In this document: positions 8,824 to 17,418 of the stretch, in pieces | Layout: each line of letters opens with the position of its first letter | How positions within the stretch are numbered: position 1 is the first letter of the stretch | Source of the DNA: Winogradskyella vincentii | GTDB taxonomy: Bacteria > Bacteroidota > Bacteroidia > Flavobacteriales > Flavobacteriaceae | NCBI RefSeq assembly: GCF_020166345.1 | Contig: NZ_JAIUJS010000003.1 | Location: forward strand, 124,001-188,000 | Reading direction: 5' to 3' | DNA: 64,000 nt | Made by a program: the position numbers and the translations under genes | Notes under the pieces: generated by a model | Database searches by the model: none | What the model was told of the DNA's origin: nothing | Seen by the model: the letters and a program-made list of their open reading frames with translations, nothing else

Positions 8824-10728
8824 ATGAGTAAGATTATTGGAATAGATTTAGGAACAACCAACTCTTGCGTTTCAGTAATGGAGGGTAATGAGCCTGTTGT
8901 AATACCTAATGCAGAAGGTAAGCGCACAACGCCTTCAGTTATCGCTTTCGTAGAAGGCGGTGAAATCAAAGTTGGCGATCCAGCAAAAAGACAAGCAGTG
9001 ACTAACCCACAAAAAACAGTTTATTCTATTAAACGTTTTATGGGGAATAAATATTCTGAATCAAAGAAAGAAGCGGAACGCGTACCATATAAAGTAGTAA
9101 AAGGTGATAATGATACACCAAGAGTAGATATTGATGGTCGTTTATATACACCACAAGAATTATCTGCTATGATTCTTCAAAAAATGAAGAAAACCGCAGA
9201 AGATTATTTAGGTACAGATGTTAGTAGAGCAGTAATTACTGTTCCTGCTTATTTTAACGATGCACAACGTCAAGCTACTAAGGAAGCTGGTGAGATTGCT
9301 GGTTTAAAAGTAGAAAGAATTATCAACGAGCCTACGGCTGCGGCATTGGCTTATGGTATGGATAAGAAAGGAACTGACCAAAAGATAGTTGTATTTGACT
9401 TTGGTGGTGGTACACATGACGTTTCTATCCTAGAATTAGGAGATGGCGTATTTGAGGTATTATCTACTGATGGTGACACACACTTAGGTGGTGATGATGT
9501 TGATGAGAGAATTATCGATTGGTTAGCGGAAGAGTTTATGAAGGATGAAGATATGGATCTTCGTAAAGACCCTATGGCTTTACAACGTCTTAAAGAAGCA
9601 GCTGAAAAAGCTAAGATTGAATTATCATCATCTACCCAAACAGAGATTAACCTGCCATATGTAACTGCAACGGCGAGTGGACCTAAGCACTTAGTTCGTA
9701 CATTGTCTCGTAGCAAATTTGAGCAGTTAATTGATGATTTAATTAAGAGAACTATAGAGCCATGTGAATCTGCATTGAAAGCTGCAGGTTTATCAAAGAG
9801 CGATATAGATGAAATTATATTAGTGGGAGGATCTACAAGAATTCCGGCGGTTCAAGAGGCAGTTGAGAAATTCTTTGGTAAGGCACCAAGTAAAGGTGTA
9901 AATCCAGATGAGGTAGTTTCTCTAGGTGCAGGTATCCAAGGTGGTGTATTAACTGGAGATGTTAAAGATGTTCTTCTTTTGGATGTAACACCATTATCTC
10001 TTGGTATAGAAACTATGGGTAATGTAATGACAAAGTTGATTGAAGCAAATACTACGATCCCAACAAAGAAATCTCAAGTATTCTCAACTGCTGCTGATAA
10101 TCAACCTTCAGTTGAAATTCATGTTTTACAGGGAGAGCGTCCAATGGCTGCAGATAACAAAACAATTGGTCGTTTCCATTTAGATGGAATTCCACCAGCG
10201 AGACGCGGTACACCGCAGATTGAAGTTACTTTCGATATTGATGCAAATGGTATAATCAAAGTATCTGCTGAAGATAAAGCTACAGGTAAAAAGCAAGATA
10301 TTAGAATTGAAGCGTCTTCAGGTTTAACAGAAGAAGAAATTGCAAAAATGAAAGCTGAAGCAGAGGCAAATGCTGAAGCAGACGCTAAAGCAAAAGAAAC
10401 TGCGGAGAAATTGAATCAGGCAGATGCAATGATCTTCCAAACTGAAAAGCAGTTAGAAGAATTTGGTGATAAATTATCTGATGATAAGAAAAAGCCAATC
10501 GAGGATGCTTTAGAAGAGTTAAAGAAAGCTTATGAAACTAAAGATATTGCTGTAATTGAGCCTGCTTTAGAAAAAATCAATGAAGCTTGGAAAGTGGCGA
10601 GTGAAGAAATGTATAAAGCTCAAGCTGAAGCGCAACAAGGTGGTGCTCAACCAGGTCCTGATGCAGGTCAAGGAGATGCAGGTGAGACTAATGATGTTGA
10701 AGATGTAGATTTTGAAGAGGTGAAGTAA
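8824..10728 (+). CDS. dnaK: molecular chaperone DnaK (Hsp70)
   Basis: 634 residues, normal length. The N-terminal ATPase domain shows [12 protein letters not shown] (4-15), the phosphate-2 motif [14 protein letters not shown] and [11 protein letters not shown]. The substrate-binding domain follows from about 390 ([15 protein letters not shown]), and the C-terminal lid ends in a Gly-rich linker and acidic tail ([11 protein letters not shown]). DnaK binds exposed hydrophobic peptides and releases them in an ATP cycle with DnaJ and GrpE; neither partner gene is nearby, so dnaK stands alone here. A clear terminator follows. Unusual is the long dyad 78 bp upstream, a candidate heat-shock control site. 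Confidence 0.98.
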   Translation: MSKIIGIDLGTTNSCVSVMEGNEPVVIPNAEGKRTTPSVIAFVEGGEIKVGDPAKRQAVTNPQKTVYSIKRFMGNKYSESKKEAERVPYKVVKGDNDTPRVDIDGRLYTPQELSAMILQKMKKTAEDYLGTDVSRAVITVPAYFNDAQRQATKEAGEIAGLKVERIINEPTAAALAYGMDKKGTDQKIVVFDFGGGTHDVSILELGDGVFEVLSTDGDTHLGGDDVDERIIDWLAEEFMKDEDMDLRKDPMALQRLKEAAEKAKIELSSSTQTEINLPYVTATASGPKHLVRTLSRSKFEQLIDDLIKRTIEPCESALKAAGLSKSDIDEIILVGGSTRIPAVQEAVEKFFGKAPSKGVNPDEVVSLGAGIQGGVLTGDVKDVLLLDVTPLSLGIETMGNVMTKLIEANTTIPTKKSQVFSTAADNQPSVEIHVLQGERPMAADNKTIGRFHLDGIPPARRGTPQIEVTFDIDANGIIKVSAEDKATGKKQDIRIEASSGLTEEEIAKMKAEAEANAEADAKAKETAEKLNQADAMIFQTEKQLEEFGDKLSDDKKKPIEDALEELKKAYETKDIAVIEPALEKINEAWKVASEEMYKAQAEAQQGGAQPGPDAGQGDAGETNDVEDVDFEEVK

Positions 10729-10752
10729 TAAATAACACTTCAATATAAAATT

Positions 10753-10779
10753 AAACCCAGCAGAAATGCTGGGTTTTTT
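10753..10779 (+). terminator. rho-independent terminator after dnaK
   Basis: Ten-base perfect stem (10753-10762 with 10767-10776), GAAA tetraloop and a T tract. Confidence 0.9.
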
Positions 10780-10813
10780 GTTTAATAATGTTACTTTGTA
10801 AATCTCCTTCCGT

Positions 10814-12043
10814 ATGAGTACATTAAAAAAAATAATACAGGTACAACTACCAAAACGTACTGCTGTGAAACTCACCTCCAAGGGTGAGCAATTTGTTGTA
10901 AAAGGACATCCATGGGTATTTTCCAATAGTATTGTGAAGGCTTCCGGCAACCCTCATACAGGGGATATTGCAATAATTTTTAGTAAGAATAAAAATAAGG
11001 TAATAGCAATTGGTTTGTACGATTCTAATTCACCGATAAGAATAAAGATTATTCATAATGGAAAGAACAGAGTTGAAATTAATGCTAAGTTTTTTCATCA
11101 AAAAATCCAATTGGCTTATGAAAAGCGTACTGATTTATTAAAGACCAATACAAATAGTTACAGACTTCTATTTGGGGAAAATGATGGTTTTCCAGGGTTG
11201 ATAGCAGATGTTTATGATAAGGTACTCGTTATAAAACTTTATTCTGAAATTTGGTTGCCTTATTTGGAATCGATAATGGAAAGTCTTCAAGAAACCTCCA
11301 AGACAAAAACTGTAGTAGTCCGTTTAAGTCGAAAATTACAAAAAAGTAAAAGTCATGGTTTGAAAGACGGTAATGTAATTATCGGAACGTTGGACCATGA
11401 GGTAGTTCAATTTATTGAACATGGTGTGAAATTCTCAGCAAATGTAATTAAAGGCCATAAAACTGGTTATTTTTTAGATCACCGAGAGAACAGAAGAAGA
11501 GTAGGTGAATTAAGCAAAGGAAAAACAGTTTTAGATGTTTTTTCATATGCTGGAGGTTTTTCCGTACACGCCTTGGCTAATAGTGCAGACGAAGTTACTA
11601 GTGTAGATATTAGTAAGCAAGCACTTGATATAGCCAGGAATAATGCAAAGCTCAATGAGTTTAGAGGAATTCATAAAACCATTTCGGGAGATGCATTTCA
11701 AGTTTTAGATGACTTAATTAAACATAATAAGAAATATGATGTTGTAGTTATTGATCCACCTAGTTTTGCAAAACAAGAATCTGAAATTTTACTAGCTAAG
11801 AAAAAATACGCACAGCTAGCTGAATTGGGAGAACAACTTACTGCTAAAAAAGGACTATTGGTTTTGGCATCTTGTTCGTCTCGAGTTTCTACTCAATCTT
11901 TTTTTGATCTAAACCAACAAGTTTTAAATTCTCAAACTCGATTGTTTGAAACATATTTAAAAACTACACATGATATAGACCATCCTATAAGCTTTCTCGA
12001 GGGTGCTTATTTAAAATGTGGATATTATAGATTTTTAGAATAA
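10814..12043 (+). CDS. class I SAM-dependent rRNA cytosine methyltransferase, RlmI-like, with PUA domain
   Basis: 409 residues. An N-terminal PUA-like domain (KLTSKGEQFVVKGHPWVFSNSI) is followed by the RlmI middle domain and a Rossmann-type methyltransferase: TGYFLDHRENRR, then VLDVFSYAGGFSVHA (SAM motif I), VTSVDISKQAL, and the catalytic region VVIDPPSFAK with LVLASCSS later. Escherichia coli RlmI methylates C1962 of 23S rRNA; the same target is likely but not shown. It stands between two strong terminators and so is monocistronic. Confidence 0.9.
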   Translation: MSTLKKIIQVQLPKRTAVKLTSKGEQFVVKGHPWVFSNSIVKASGNPHTGDIAIIFSKNKNKVIAIGLYDSNSPIRIKIIHNGKNRVEINAKFFHQKIQLAYEKRTDLLKTNTNSYRLLFGENDGFPGLIADVYDKVLVIKLYSEIWLPYLESIMESLQETSKTKTVVVRLSRKLQKSKSHGLKDGNVIIGTLDHEVVQFIEHGVKFSANVIKGHKTGYFLDHRENRRRVGELSKGKTVLDVFSYAGGFSVHALANSADEVTSVDISKQALDIARNNAKLNEFRGIHKTISGDAFQVLDDLIKHNKKYDVVVIDPPSFAKQESEILLAKKKYAQLAELGEQLTAKKGLLVLASCSSRVSTQSFFDLNQQVLNSQTRLFETYLKTTHDIDHPISFLEGAYLKCGYYRFLE

Positions 12044-12076
12044 AAAAAGCCTAGTGGTTTCACTAGGCTTTTTTTG
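12043..12076. terminator. bidirectional terminator
   Basis: Nine-base GC-containing stem (12048-12056 with 12061-12069), flanked by A tract on the left and T tract on the right, placed between convergent genes, so it can act on both strands. Confidence 0.88.
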
Positions 12077-12086
12077 TTTTGAACCC

Positions 12087-12587
12087 CTACATAAAGACGC
12101 CTTTTTCATTAATTTTCACTTTCATTTTTTTATCTCCATTTTCCAATCTGACTTTGTAAAGTTTGTCTGTTACTTTATTCATGTAATGATAATTAACTTT
12201 GTAGAAATCACTAACAACTGTCCATCCTGGGAAACGTTTAGTAATTGCCTCACCTACAGTTTTAGGTAATTTAACATCCTTATATTTTTCAATAGTTCTT
12301 AGAAGTTTACCGTCTTTATCGTAAGCAGCTAAAATTTTACCTTCAGGAATATAGAAGGAAATATTGTATGTTGCATACTCATCTTTGTAAAATTCTGAAC
12401 TTTTTAGATCGTACATTGCAACTTTTTCTTGCAACATTTTAACTGACATTGGAGTGTCATCCGATTCAACTGAACTCAAATACTTGTAGTTAACAGCTGA
12501 AATTTCAATTTCAGGCAACTCAATTACCTGTGCGTATACTTGGCTACTAAATGCTAGTAGAAGTAGTAAGATAAATAGCTTTTTCAT
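12087..12587 (-). CDS. secreted small protein, PepSY-like
   Basis: 166 residues with a signal peptide (MKKLFILLLLLAFSSQVYAQ). The mature part has an EISAVNYKYL motif near the start and a C-terminal half (KTVGEAITKRFPGWTVVSDFYKVNYHY) that resembles PepSY-like beta-lactamase-inhibitor-fold domains. Homologues in flavobacteria are often labelled nicotinate-nucleotide adenylyltransferase; nothing in this sequence, such as a GxFxPxHxGH motif, supports that. Probably periplasmic, function unknown. Confidence 0.75.
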   Translation of the reverse strand: MKKLFILLLLLAFSSQVYAQVIELPEIEISAVNYKYLSSVESDDTPMSVKMLQEKVAMYDLKSSEFYKDEYATYNISFYIPEGKILAAYDKDGKLLRTIEKYKDVKLPKTVGEAITKRFPGWTVVSDFYKVNYHYMNKVTDKLYKVRLENGDKKMKVKINEKGVFM

Positions 12588-12643
12588 GATTTAGTTTTTT
12601 ATGATTAATAAGCTAAATGTATTATTAACAATTTGATTCTAAA

Positions 12644-12689
12644 ATGATTAAGGTCAGTAATGAAACAATTATGATTAGTGTCAGTAATG
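12644..12689. repeat. two 19-bp near-identical direct repeats in a divergent promoter region
   Basis: Copies at 12644-12662 and 12671-12689 share ATGATTA, two variable bases, then GTCAGTAATG. They are spaced 27 bp apart and lie between the PepSY-like gene and the nitronate monooxygenase gene. Possible regulator binding sites. Confidence 0.6.
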
Positions 12690-12707
12690 TGATTTTGGAT
12701 TAAACTG

Positions 12708-12731
12708 TTTTATTATGCATGCATAATAAAA
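12708..12731. promoter_or_regulatory. perfect 24-bp palindrome, candidate operator of the nitronate monooxygenase gene
   Basis: A fully self-complementary 24-base sequence with centre ATGCAT|GCAT ends five bases before the -7 box of the downstream gene and covers where the -33 element would be. A dimeric regulator bound here would block or modulate RNA polymerase. Confidence 0.6.
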
Positions 12732-12736
12732 TTTAT

Positions 12737-12744
12737 TATATTTG
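12737..12744 (+). promoter_or_regulatory. Bacteroidota -7 promoter box
   Basis: TATATTTG matches the TAnnTTTG consensus exactly and lies 17 bases before the ATG at 12762. Confidence 0.7.
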
Positions 12745-12761
12745 GCAAATACTATTAAAAA

Positions 12762-13712
12762 ATGAAAACTAAACTCACAGAACTTCTTAATATACAGTAT
12801 CCAATTATTCAGGCACCAATGTTTTTAGTATCAAATGTAGCTATGGTTACAGAAGCTATGAATGCGGGAATTGCTGGTTGTATACCTGCACTAAATTATA
12901 GGACTTTAGAAGAATTGAAAAATGCTATAAGACAGTTAAAACAGAATAAAGTGGAAGGAGGCTCCTTTGGATTTAATCTTATTGTTAATAAATCCAATGT
13001 TAAGTATTTAGGCCAGCTAGAAGTTTTATGTGAGGAAGGTTGCGATTTTATAATTACGTCGTTAGGTAGTCCTGAAGAAACAATCAGGCAAGCGCATAAA
13101 GCAGGTATAAAGGTATTTTGTGACGTTACTGATTTAAAATTTGCGAAGAAGGTAGAGGGATTAGGGGCAGACGCTATCATTGCGGTAAATAATGAAGCTG
13201 GTGGACATAGAGGTAATTTATCTCCGGAAGAATTGATTAAAGAATTAACTGACAATTGTGATATTCCAGTCATATCTGCCGGTGGAGTGGGATGCAAGGC
13301 AGATATAGATAAGATGCTTGGTTATGGAGCAGAAGGCGTATCTGTTGGTAGTCCATTTATTGCTTCAATTGAAGCTAATGTTACGGATGAATATAAGCAA
13401 GCATGTGTAGATTATGGTGCCGAGGATATCATAATGACCGAACGTATTTCTGGCACACCTTGTACGGTAATTAATACACCTTATGTTCAGAAAATAGGGA
13501 CTAAAGCCACATGGATTGAAAACCTATTGAATAAGAACCGAAAACTTAAGAAGTGGGTGAAAATGATTCGATTCTCAATTGGCATGAAAGCAACAGAAAA
13601 AGCTGCTAAAAAAGCAACTTATAAAACCGTTTGGGTTGCTGGTCCAAGTATCGAACATACTAATGCTATATTACCCACTAAACAGATTATCGAGCGGTTA
13701 ATCAGAGATTGA
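12762..13712 (+). CDS. nitronate monooxygenase (2-nitropropane dioxygenase / FabK-like flavoprotein)
   Basis: 316 residues of the FMN-dependent TIM-barrel family. It starts LNIQYPIIQAPMF, has INNEAGGHRG-like AVNNEAGGHRG around residue 144-154 (catalytic His region), VISAGGVG, and GAEGVSVGSPFIAS (phosphate binding of FMN). These enzymes oxidise toxic alkyl nitronates; some relatives are enoyl-ACP reductases (FabK), but a single gene outside a fatty acid operon favours nitronate monooxygenase. It has its own promoter with a perfect palindrome. The 3' end overlaps the convergent gene by 15 bases. Confidence 0.87.
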   Translation: MKTKLTELLNIQYPIIQAPMFLVSNVAMVTEAMNAGIAGCIPALNYRTLEELKNAIRQLKQNKVEGGSFGFNLIVNKSNVKYLGQLEVLCEEGCDFIITSLGSPEETIRQAHKAGIKVFCDVTDLKFAKKVEGLGADAIIAVNNEAGGHRGNLSPEELIKELTDNCDIPVISAGGVGCKADIDKMLGYGAEGVSVGSPFIASIEANVTDEYKQACVDYGAEDIIMTERISGTPCTVINTPYVQKIGTKATWIENLLNKNRKLKKWVKMIRFSIGMKATEKAAKKATYKTVWVAGPSIEHTNAILPTKQIIERLIRD

Positions 13713-14057
13713 TTTTAGCTTAGCACGCTGTTTCTTTTCTTTTTTTCCAGTAAAAATATTGAAAGTATAACTCGCTGTAAGACCTCCTAACATGGTCGCA
13801 ATCATTTCTGATGTATCAAACTTTCCACTTATAATGTTGCCATCATAGAATTCTTTAGAAATACCTGCTAACGATGATAAGCCAAAGCTATACCAAAATG
13901 CTTTCTTTTTATTTTTTGTTTTAGAATATACCAAAGCATAAGTTCCACTGGATATTGCTGCTCCAGTTAAAAAATGTAATCCGTCATCTTCTAACGTAAT
14001 CTGGGCGGAACTGTTGTTAACTAAGGTCAGAGCAAGTATTAAAAATAAAATTCTCAT
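13698..14057 (-). CDS. small exported/membrane protein, YfiM-like
   Basis: 119 residues with an N-terminal signal peptide (MRILFLILALTLVNNSSAQ). It continues DGLHFLTGAAISSGTYALVYSK, and GLSSLAGISKEFYDG, a pattern of HF-x-x-G and KE-x-x-D that I know from YfiM/DUF2279-type membrane proteins. The tail is basic (KKEKKQRAKLKS). Role unknown. Its stop lies inside the nitronate monooxygenase gene on the other strand. Confidence 0.7.
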   Translation of the reverse strand: MRILFLILALTLVNNSSAQITLEDDGLHFLTGAAISSGTYALVYSKTKNKKKAFWYSFGLSSLAGISKEFYDGNIISGKFDTSEMIATMLGGLTASYTFNIFTGKKEKKQRAKLKSISD

Positions 14058-14262
14058 TATGGGTTAAGGTTATATTGTATGAAAAGTATACTTTTTTAAA
14101 TTAAATAACCCGATTTATTCGTTTGAATATTTATTTCAACGATAAACTGTGGATAGCAATTATATTCAACAATATATGTATTTATCCACTTTTGAAGAGG
14201 ATATATGTAACAAAAGAGCATAATTAACTACGTATAAGTGAACATTGACTAAAGAGAAAACT

Positions 14263-14586
14263 ATGATTCAGTATAAAGGAGCACTGGTGTTAGGAACAAT
14301 AATTGGAGCTGGTGTAGCAGTATTATTTGCGCCTGAAAAAGGTAGCATTACAAGGGAAAATTTAAAAAAAGAAGGTTTGAAAGTTAAAGATCAATTGGTT
14401 GATGATTTTAATGAAGTTAAGGAAGATTTATCTAAAGCAACTGCCTCAGGCAAAGAAAAACTTAAGGAAGATTTAAAAGACCTTGCCTCAAAAACAAGTT
14501 TTCAAACCGAAAAGGCAATAACTTTTTTAGAAAAACAATTGGCAATACTTAAGGAGAAAAATAAAACGTTTCAACAAACGTCTTAG
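14263..14586 (+). CDS. YtxH domain-containing small protein
   Basis: 107 residues from ATG 14263; a TTG six codons earlier (14245) is possible but unneeded. An N-terminal glycine-rich helix (GALVLGTIIGAGVAVLFAPEKGS) is typical of YtxH proteins, followed by a charged helical region with Lys/Glu repeats likely to form a coiled coil. YtxH proteins are small, membrane-associated and often stress-linked; the exact role is unknown. The gene end overlaps the convergent acetyltransferase gene by four bases. Confidence 0.8.
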   Translation: MIQYKGALVLGTIIGAGVAVLFAPEKGSITRENLKKEGLKVKDQLVDDFNEVKEDLSKATASGKEKLKEDLKDLASKTSFQTEKAITFLEKQLAILKEKNKTFQQTS

Positions 14587-15155
14587 TAACCTTCAAAAAT
14601 AGTAGATTTAATATCAGGCCATTCGTTTTTTAGAAGGCCATAGCAACAAGTATTTCGTCGAAAGCCATCTTGCATTATTGTGTTTTTCCGTAATACTCCT
14701 TCCAGAGTACCACCAATTTTTTCAACAGCTCGTCTTGATTTTAGGTTGCGTTCATCAATTCTAAATTCAACTTTTTCAAAATTCATGTTTTCAAATGCAT
14801 ATTGAAGCATTAAGAATTTCATATTCTTGTTCAATCCAGTGCCTTGAAATCTTTTCCCTATCCAGGTCCAACCAATGTGGAGAACTTTGTTAGTATAGTC
14901 AATTAAACCAAATCTGGTTGAGCCTGCAAATTCACCATTCAATTTATCGAAGACTAAAAATGGAATAATTGTGTTTTCATAATAACCCTTAACTGCAACT
15001 TTAACATATTCTCTAAGTTTTTCTGGAGTAGAAATATCTGATGGTGAGTAGTAAATGAGTTTATCTTCCTTAGCTATTTCTGTGAGATTCGAATAATTGC
15101 TTAAATCCAATAAGCTCAATTTTACTCTGTCATTTTCTAATACTGGTATGTTCAT
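14583..15155 (-). CDS. GNAT family N-acetyltransferase (RimJ-like)
   Basis: 190 residues. It begins LENDRVKLSLLDLSNYSNL as in RimJ/RimL-like acetyltransferases, has HIGWTWIGKRFQGTGLNKNMK (acetyl-CoA loop, Gln/Arg-x-x-Gly-x-Gly/Ala type) and VEFRIDERNLKSRRAVEKIGGTLEG. These transfer acetyl groups to amines; substrate not predictable. Its start codon overlaps the stop of the upstream hydrolase gene by four bases, so the two are translationally coupled. Confidence 0.85.
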   Translation of the reverse strand: MNIPVLENDRVKLSLLDLSNYSNLTEIAKEDKLIYYSPSDISTPEKLREYVKVAVKGYYENTIIPFLVFDKLNGEFAGSTRFGLIDYTNKVLHIGWTWIGKRFQGTGLNKNMKFLMLQYAFENMNFEKVEFRIDERNLKSRRAVEKIGGTLEGVLRKNTIMQDGFRRNTCCYGLLKNEWPDIKSTIFEGY

Positions 15156-15790
15156 ATAATACTTCTAATAAAGTCTACATTAACTACATGCTTGCCTTCA
15201 AAAGGTATAATTTTTAATTTATTACCAAACAACTCTTTGGCTAATTTAGTTTCCTCAATAATTCGATTTTCGTTTAAATATTCATCTTGTGTACCATAAA
15301 CTAGAAACACTTCTGTGTCATTATTCATATACTTAAAATCTTTATTGACGAGTTCCTTCGGTATACCACCTGAGTGAATAATTAATTTATTACACTGAAA
15401 TTTTCTCTGTGAAATATACCTTAACGCAACACTTACTCCTTGGGAATAGCCTAAGACAATAAAATTTATATTTGTTGGTAACCGTTCATTATCCAAAATT
15501 GCATCAAAATATTTAATTAGATTTTCCATGCCAGATTCAGTATTATCACGAGTTAACCAATTCGCACCAACGTGCATTTTTGGTTGCTGGTAGTACTTAC
15601 TTGGTGCTTGAGGTGCAATTATATAATTCTTGTCAGAATCTAATGACTTAAAGTATTTTAGAAAATATCTACTTAAGTAACCCATACCATGACACACAAA
15701 CCATACATTTTCTGTATTTTCATTAATATTATTAAGTGTTGAATAAGAGTTACTTGAAATGTAACTTATTTCTTTTTCGGTCGAATTCAT
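15152..15790 (-). CDS. alpha/beta hydrolase, carboxylesterase/phospholipase-like
   Basis: 213 residues from the ATG at 15790; an extension of 17 residues upstream would overlap the divergent menI gene and lacks family character. FVCHGMG forms the oxyanion loop, GYSQGVSVAL holds the nucleophile Ser, and GKHVVNVDF near the end holds the His; the acid is probably Asp in VYGTQDEYL. The order and spacing match predicted serine esterases related to YpfH. The substrate is unknown. It shares a divergent promoter region with menI. Confidence 0.83.
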   Translation of the reverse strand: MNSTEKEISYISSNSYSTLNNINENTENVWFVCHGMGYLSRYFLKYFKSLDSDKNYIIAPQAPSKYYQQPKMHVGANWLTRDNTESGMENLIKYFDAILDNERLPTNINFIVLGYSQGVSVALRYISQRKFQCNKLIIHSGGIPKELVNKDFKYMNNDTEVFLVYGTQDEYLNENRIIEETKLAKELFGNKLKIIPFEGKHVVNVDFIRSII

Positions 15791-15799
15791 TATTCTCAG

Positions 15800-15807
15800 T
15801 ATCTTTG
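15800..15807 (+). promoter_or_regulatory. -7 promoter box of the menI-menF-menD operon
   Basis: TATCTTTG fits TAnnTTTG and lies 28 bases before the menI start codon. Confidence 0.65.
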
Positions 15808-15835
15808 CAATCGACTTTAAAAATAACGTTTTTCT

Positions 15836-16261
15836 ATGCAACTTTCTAAAGAAGAATTTCTAATAAAAGCCAATACAATTTGTAAAAATACTCTAATGGA
15901 GACATTAGAAATTGAGATGGTAGATTTTGGCGATGATTACCTCATTGCTCGCATGCCTGTAAATGAAAGGGTGCACCAACCAGATGGCGTTTTACATGGA
16001 GGTGCAACGGCAGCATTAGCTGAAAGTGTTGGAAGTTTTGCATCTCATTTATTTATAGATACTGAAAAGTTGTTTGTTAGAGGATTAGAAATCACAGCAA
16101 ATCATTTAAAAAGCGTTAAAGATGGTTTTGTTTATGCAAAAGCAACTTTCTTGCACAAAGGAAGAACAACTCAGCTACTAGATATCAGAATAACTGATGA
16201 TGCCGATAATTTAATCTCTATTTGTAGGTTATCTACAATTTCTCTTCCCAAATCTCTATAA
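15836..16261 (+). CDS. menI: hotdog-fold thioesterase, probable 1,4-dihydroxy-2-naphthoyl-CoA thioesterase MenI
   Basis: 141 residues of the PaaI/YbgC-like hotdog family. HQPDGVLHGGATAALAESVGS is the active-site helix with the acidic catalytic residue (Glu in AESVGS). The family hydrolyses acyl-CoA thioesters. Because the gene is followed after two bases by menF and then menD, the best reading is MenI, which frees 1,4-dihydroxy-2-naphthoate from its CoA ester for prenylation by MenA. The symbol rests on this context; sequence alone would only give a thioesterase. Confidence 0.82.
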   Translation: MQLSKEEFLIKANTICKNTLMETLEIEMVDFGDDYLIARMPVNERVHQPDGVLHGGATAALAESVGSFASHLFIDTEKLFVRGLEITANHLKSVKDGFVYAKATFLHKGRTTQLLDIRITDDADNLISICRLSTISLPKSL

Positions 16262-16263
16262 AA

Positions 16264-17388
16264 TTGAATAGCATTTCATTTTTTTCTACCTTAGAAAATC
16301 ACTACGATCAAAAATTACCTTTTGTAGTTTATAGCAGACCAATAAATTCTGTGATAAAATGTTGGTTGCAAAAAGATAAAGAATTGCACACAACAGATAA
16401 TTATAGTGAAAGTGGATTTGTATTTGCACCATTTGATAGTACTGAGAAAAGTATATTATTACCAGAAAAGGACTGCACTCAACATATATTGGAGGTTGAT
16501 TCTGAATTGAAGTTCAATTTTGTGACTAATTCAAATTTAGAAACACCATTAGTTGTTGATAAGAAAAGCCATATAGATTTATTAAAAAAGGGTGTTTCGC
16601 AAATAAAGGATGGGAAATTAGACAAAGTAGTATTGTCTAGAAAAGAGGAGCATGAAGTTGGAGACATGAGTCCATTAGACTTGTTTAAACAATTATATTC
16701 AAGATATAAAAATGCAATGGTTTATTGTTGGTACCATCCAATGGTAGGTTTATGGTTAGGTGCGACTCCAGAATTGTTGTTCAAGGTAGAAGGCAGACAA
16801 TTAACCACTATTTCATTAGCTGGTACACAAACTATAAACAATCTTAACCAAATCAAATGGACCAATAAAGAACTGGAAGAACAGAAAATCGTTACGGATT
16901 ATATAACTAATCAGATCCAAGATTATACGTCGAATATTAATGTTTCTGAAACTGAAACTGTTAGAGCAGGTGATTTACTTCATTTAAAAACAAGGATTAA
17001 AAGCAGCATAAATAAAGACACAAGATTAAACGATATAATCCGTGCACTTCATCCTACACCTGCGGTTTGTGGATTTCCTAAAGAGGCTTCAAAAGCATTT
17101 ATTACCCAAAATGAAAATTATAAAAGAGCGTATTACACAGGATTTTTAGGAGAACTCAATTTGAAGCAAATCCAAAACAGAAATTCAAATCGAAGAAATG
17201 TTGAAAACAATGCTTATTCCAGTATTAAAAATATTTCAAATTTTTATGTCAATTTGCGTTGTATGCAAATTAAACAAGGTAAAGCCTTAATTTATGTTGG
17301 TGGAGGAATTACTAAAGATTCAGAACCAGAAAAGGAATGGGATGAGACGGTAAACAAAACCAAAACTATCGTTAACGTTTTAAAGTAA
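16264..17388 (+). CDS. menF: isochorismate synthase MenF
   Basis: 374 residues starting at a TTG codon two bases after menI; no ATG fits better. The chorismate-binding domain shows KVVLSRKEEHEV, ATPELLFKVEGRQLTTISLAGT, LHPTPAVCGFPKEASK and YYTGFLGELN, ending with YVGGGITKDSEPEKEWDE, the Mg-binding end. It turns chorismate into isochorismate, entering menaquinone synthesis. An entC-type siderophore role is unlikely because menD follows. Confidence 0.93.
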   Translation: MNSISFFSTLENHYDQKLPFVVYSRPINSVIKCWLQKDKELHTTDNYSESGFVFAPFDSTEKSILLPEKDCTQHILEVDSELKFNFVTNSNLETPLVVDKKSHIDLLKKGVSQIKDGKLDKVVLSRKEEHEVGDMSPLDLFKQLYSRYKNAMVYCWYHPMVGLWLGATPELLFKVEGRQLTTISLAGTQTINNLNQIKWTNKELEEQKIVTDYITNQIQDYTSNINVSETETVRAGDLLHLKTRIKSSINKDTRLNDIIRALHPTPAVCGFPKEASKAFITQNENYKRAYYTGFLGELNLKQIQNRNSNRRNVENNAYSSIKNISNFYVNLRCMQIKQGKALIYVGGGITKDSEPEKEWDETVNKTKTIVNVLK

Positions 17389-17403
17389 AACAAGGAGAAT
17401 CCT

Positions 17404-17411
17404 TATCTTTG
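17404..17411 (+). promoter_or_regulatory. possible internal -7 box in front of menD
   Basis: TATCTTTG fits the TAnnTTTG consensus and ends seven bases before the menD ATG, so a transcript from it would begin at or next to the start codon. Confidence 0.4.
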
Positions 17412-17418
17412 TGCGTTG

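Noticed and set aside
9351..9716. Antisense ORF inside dnaK
   Set aside because: It is the mirror of a highly conserved coding frame, without promoter or homology signs.
12087..12587. Label as nicotinate-nucleotide adenylyltransferase
   Set aside because: No nucleotidyltransferase motif and a clear signal peptide; a periplasmic PepSY-like protein fits better.
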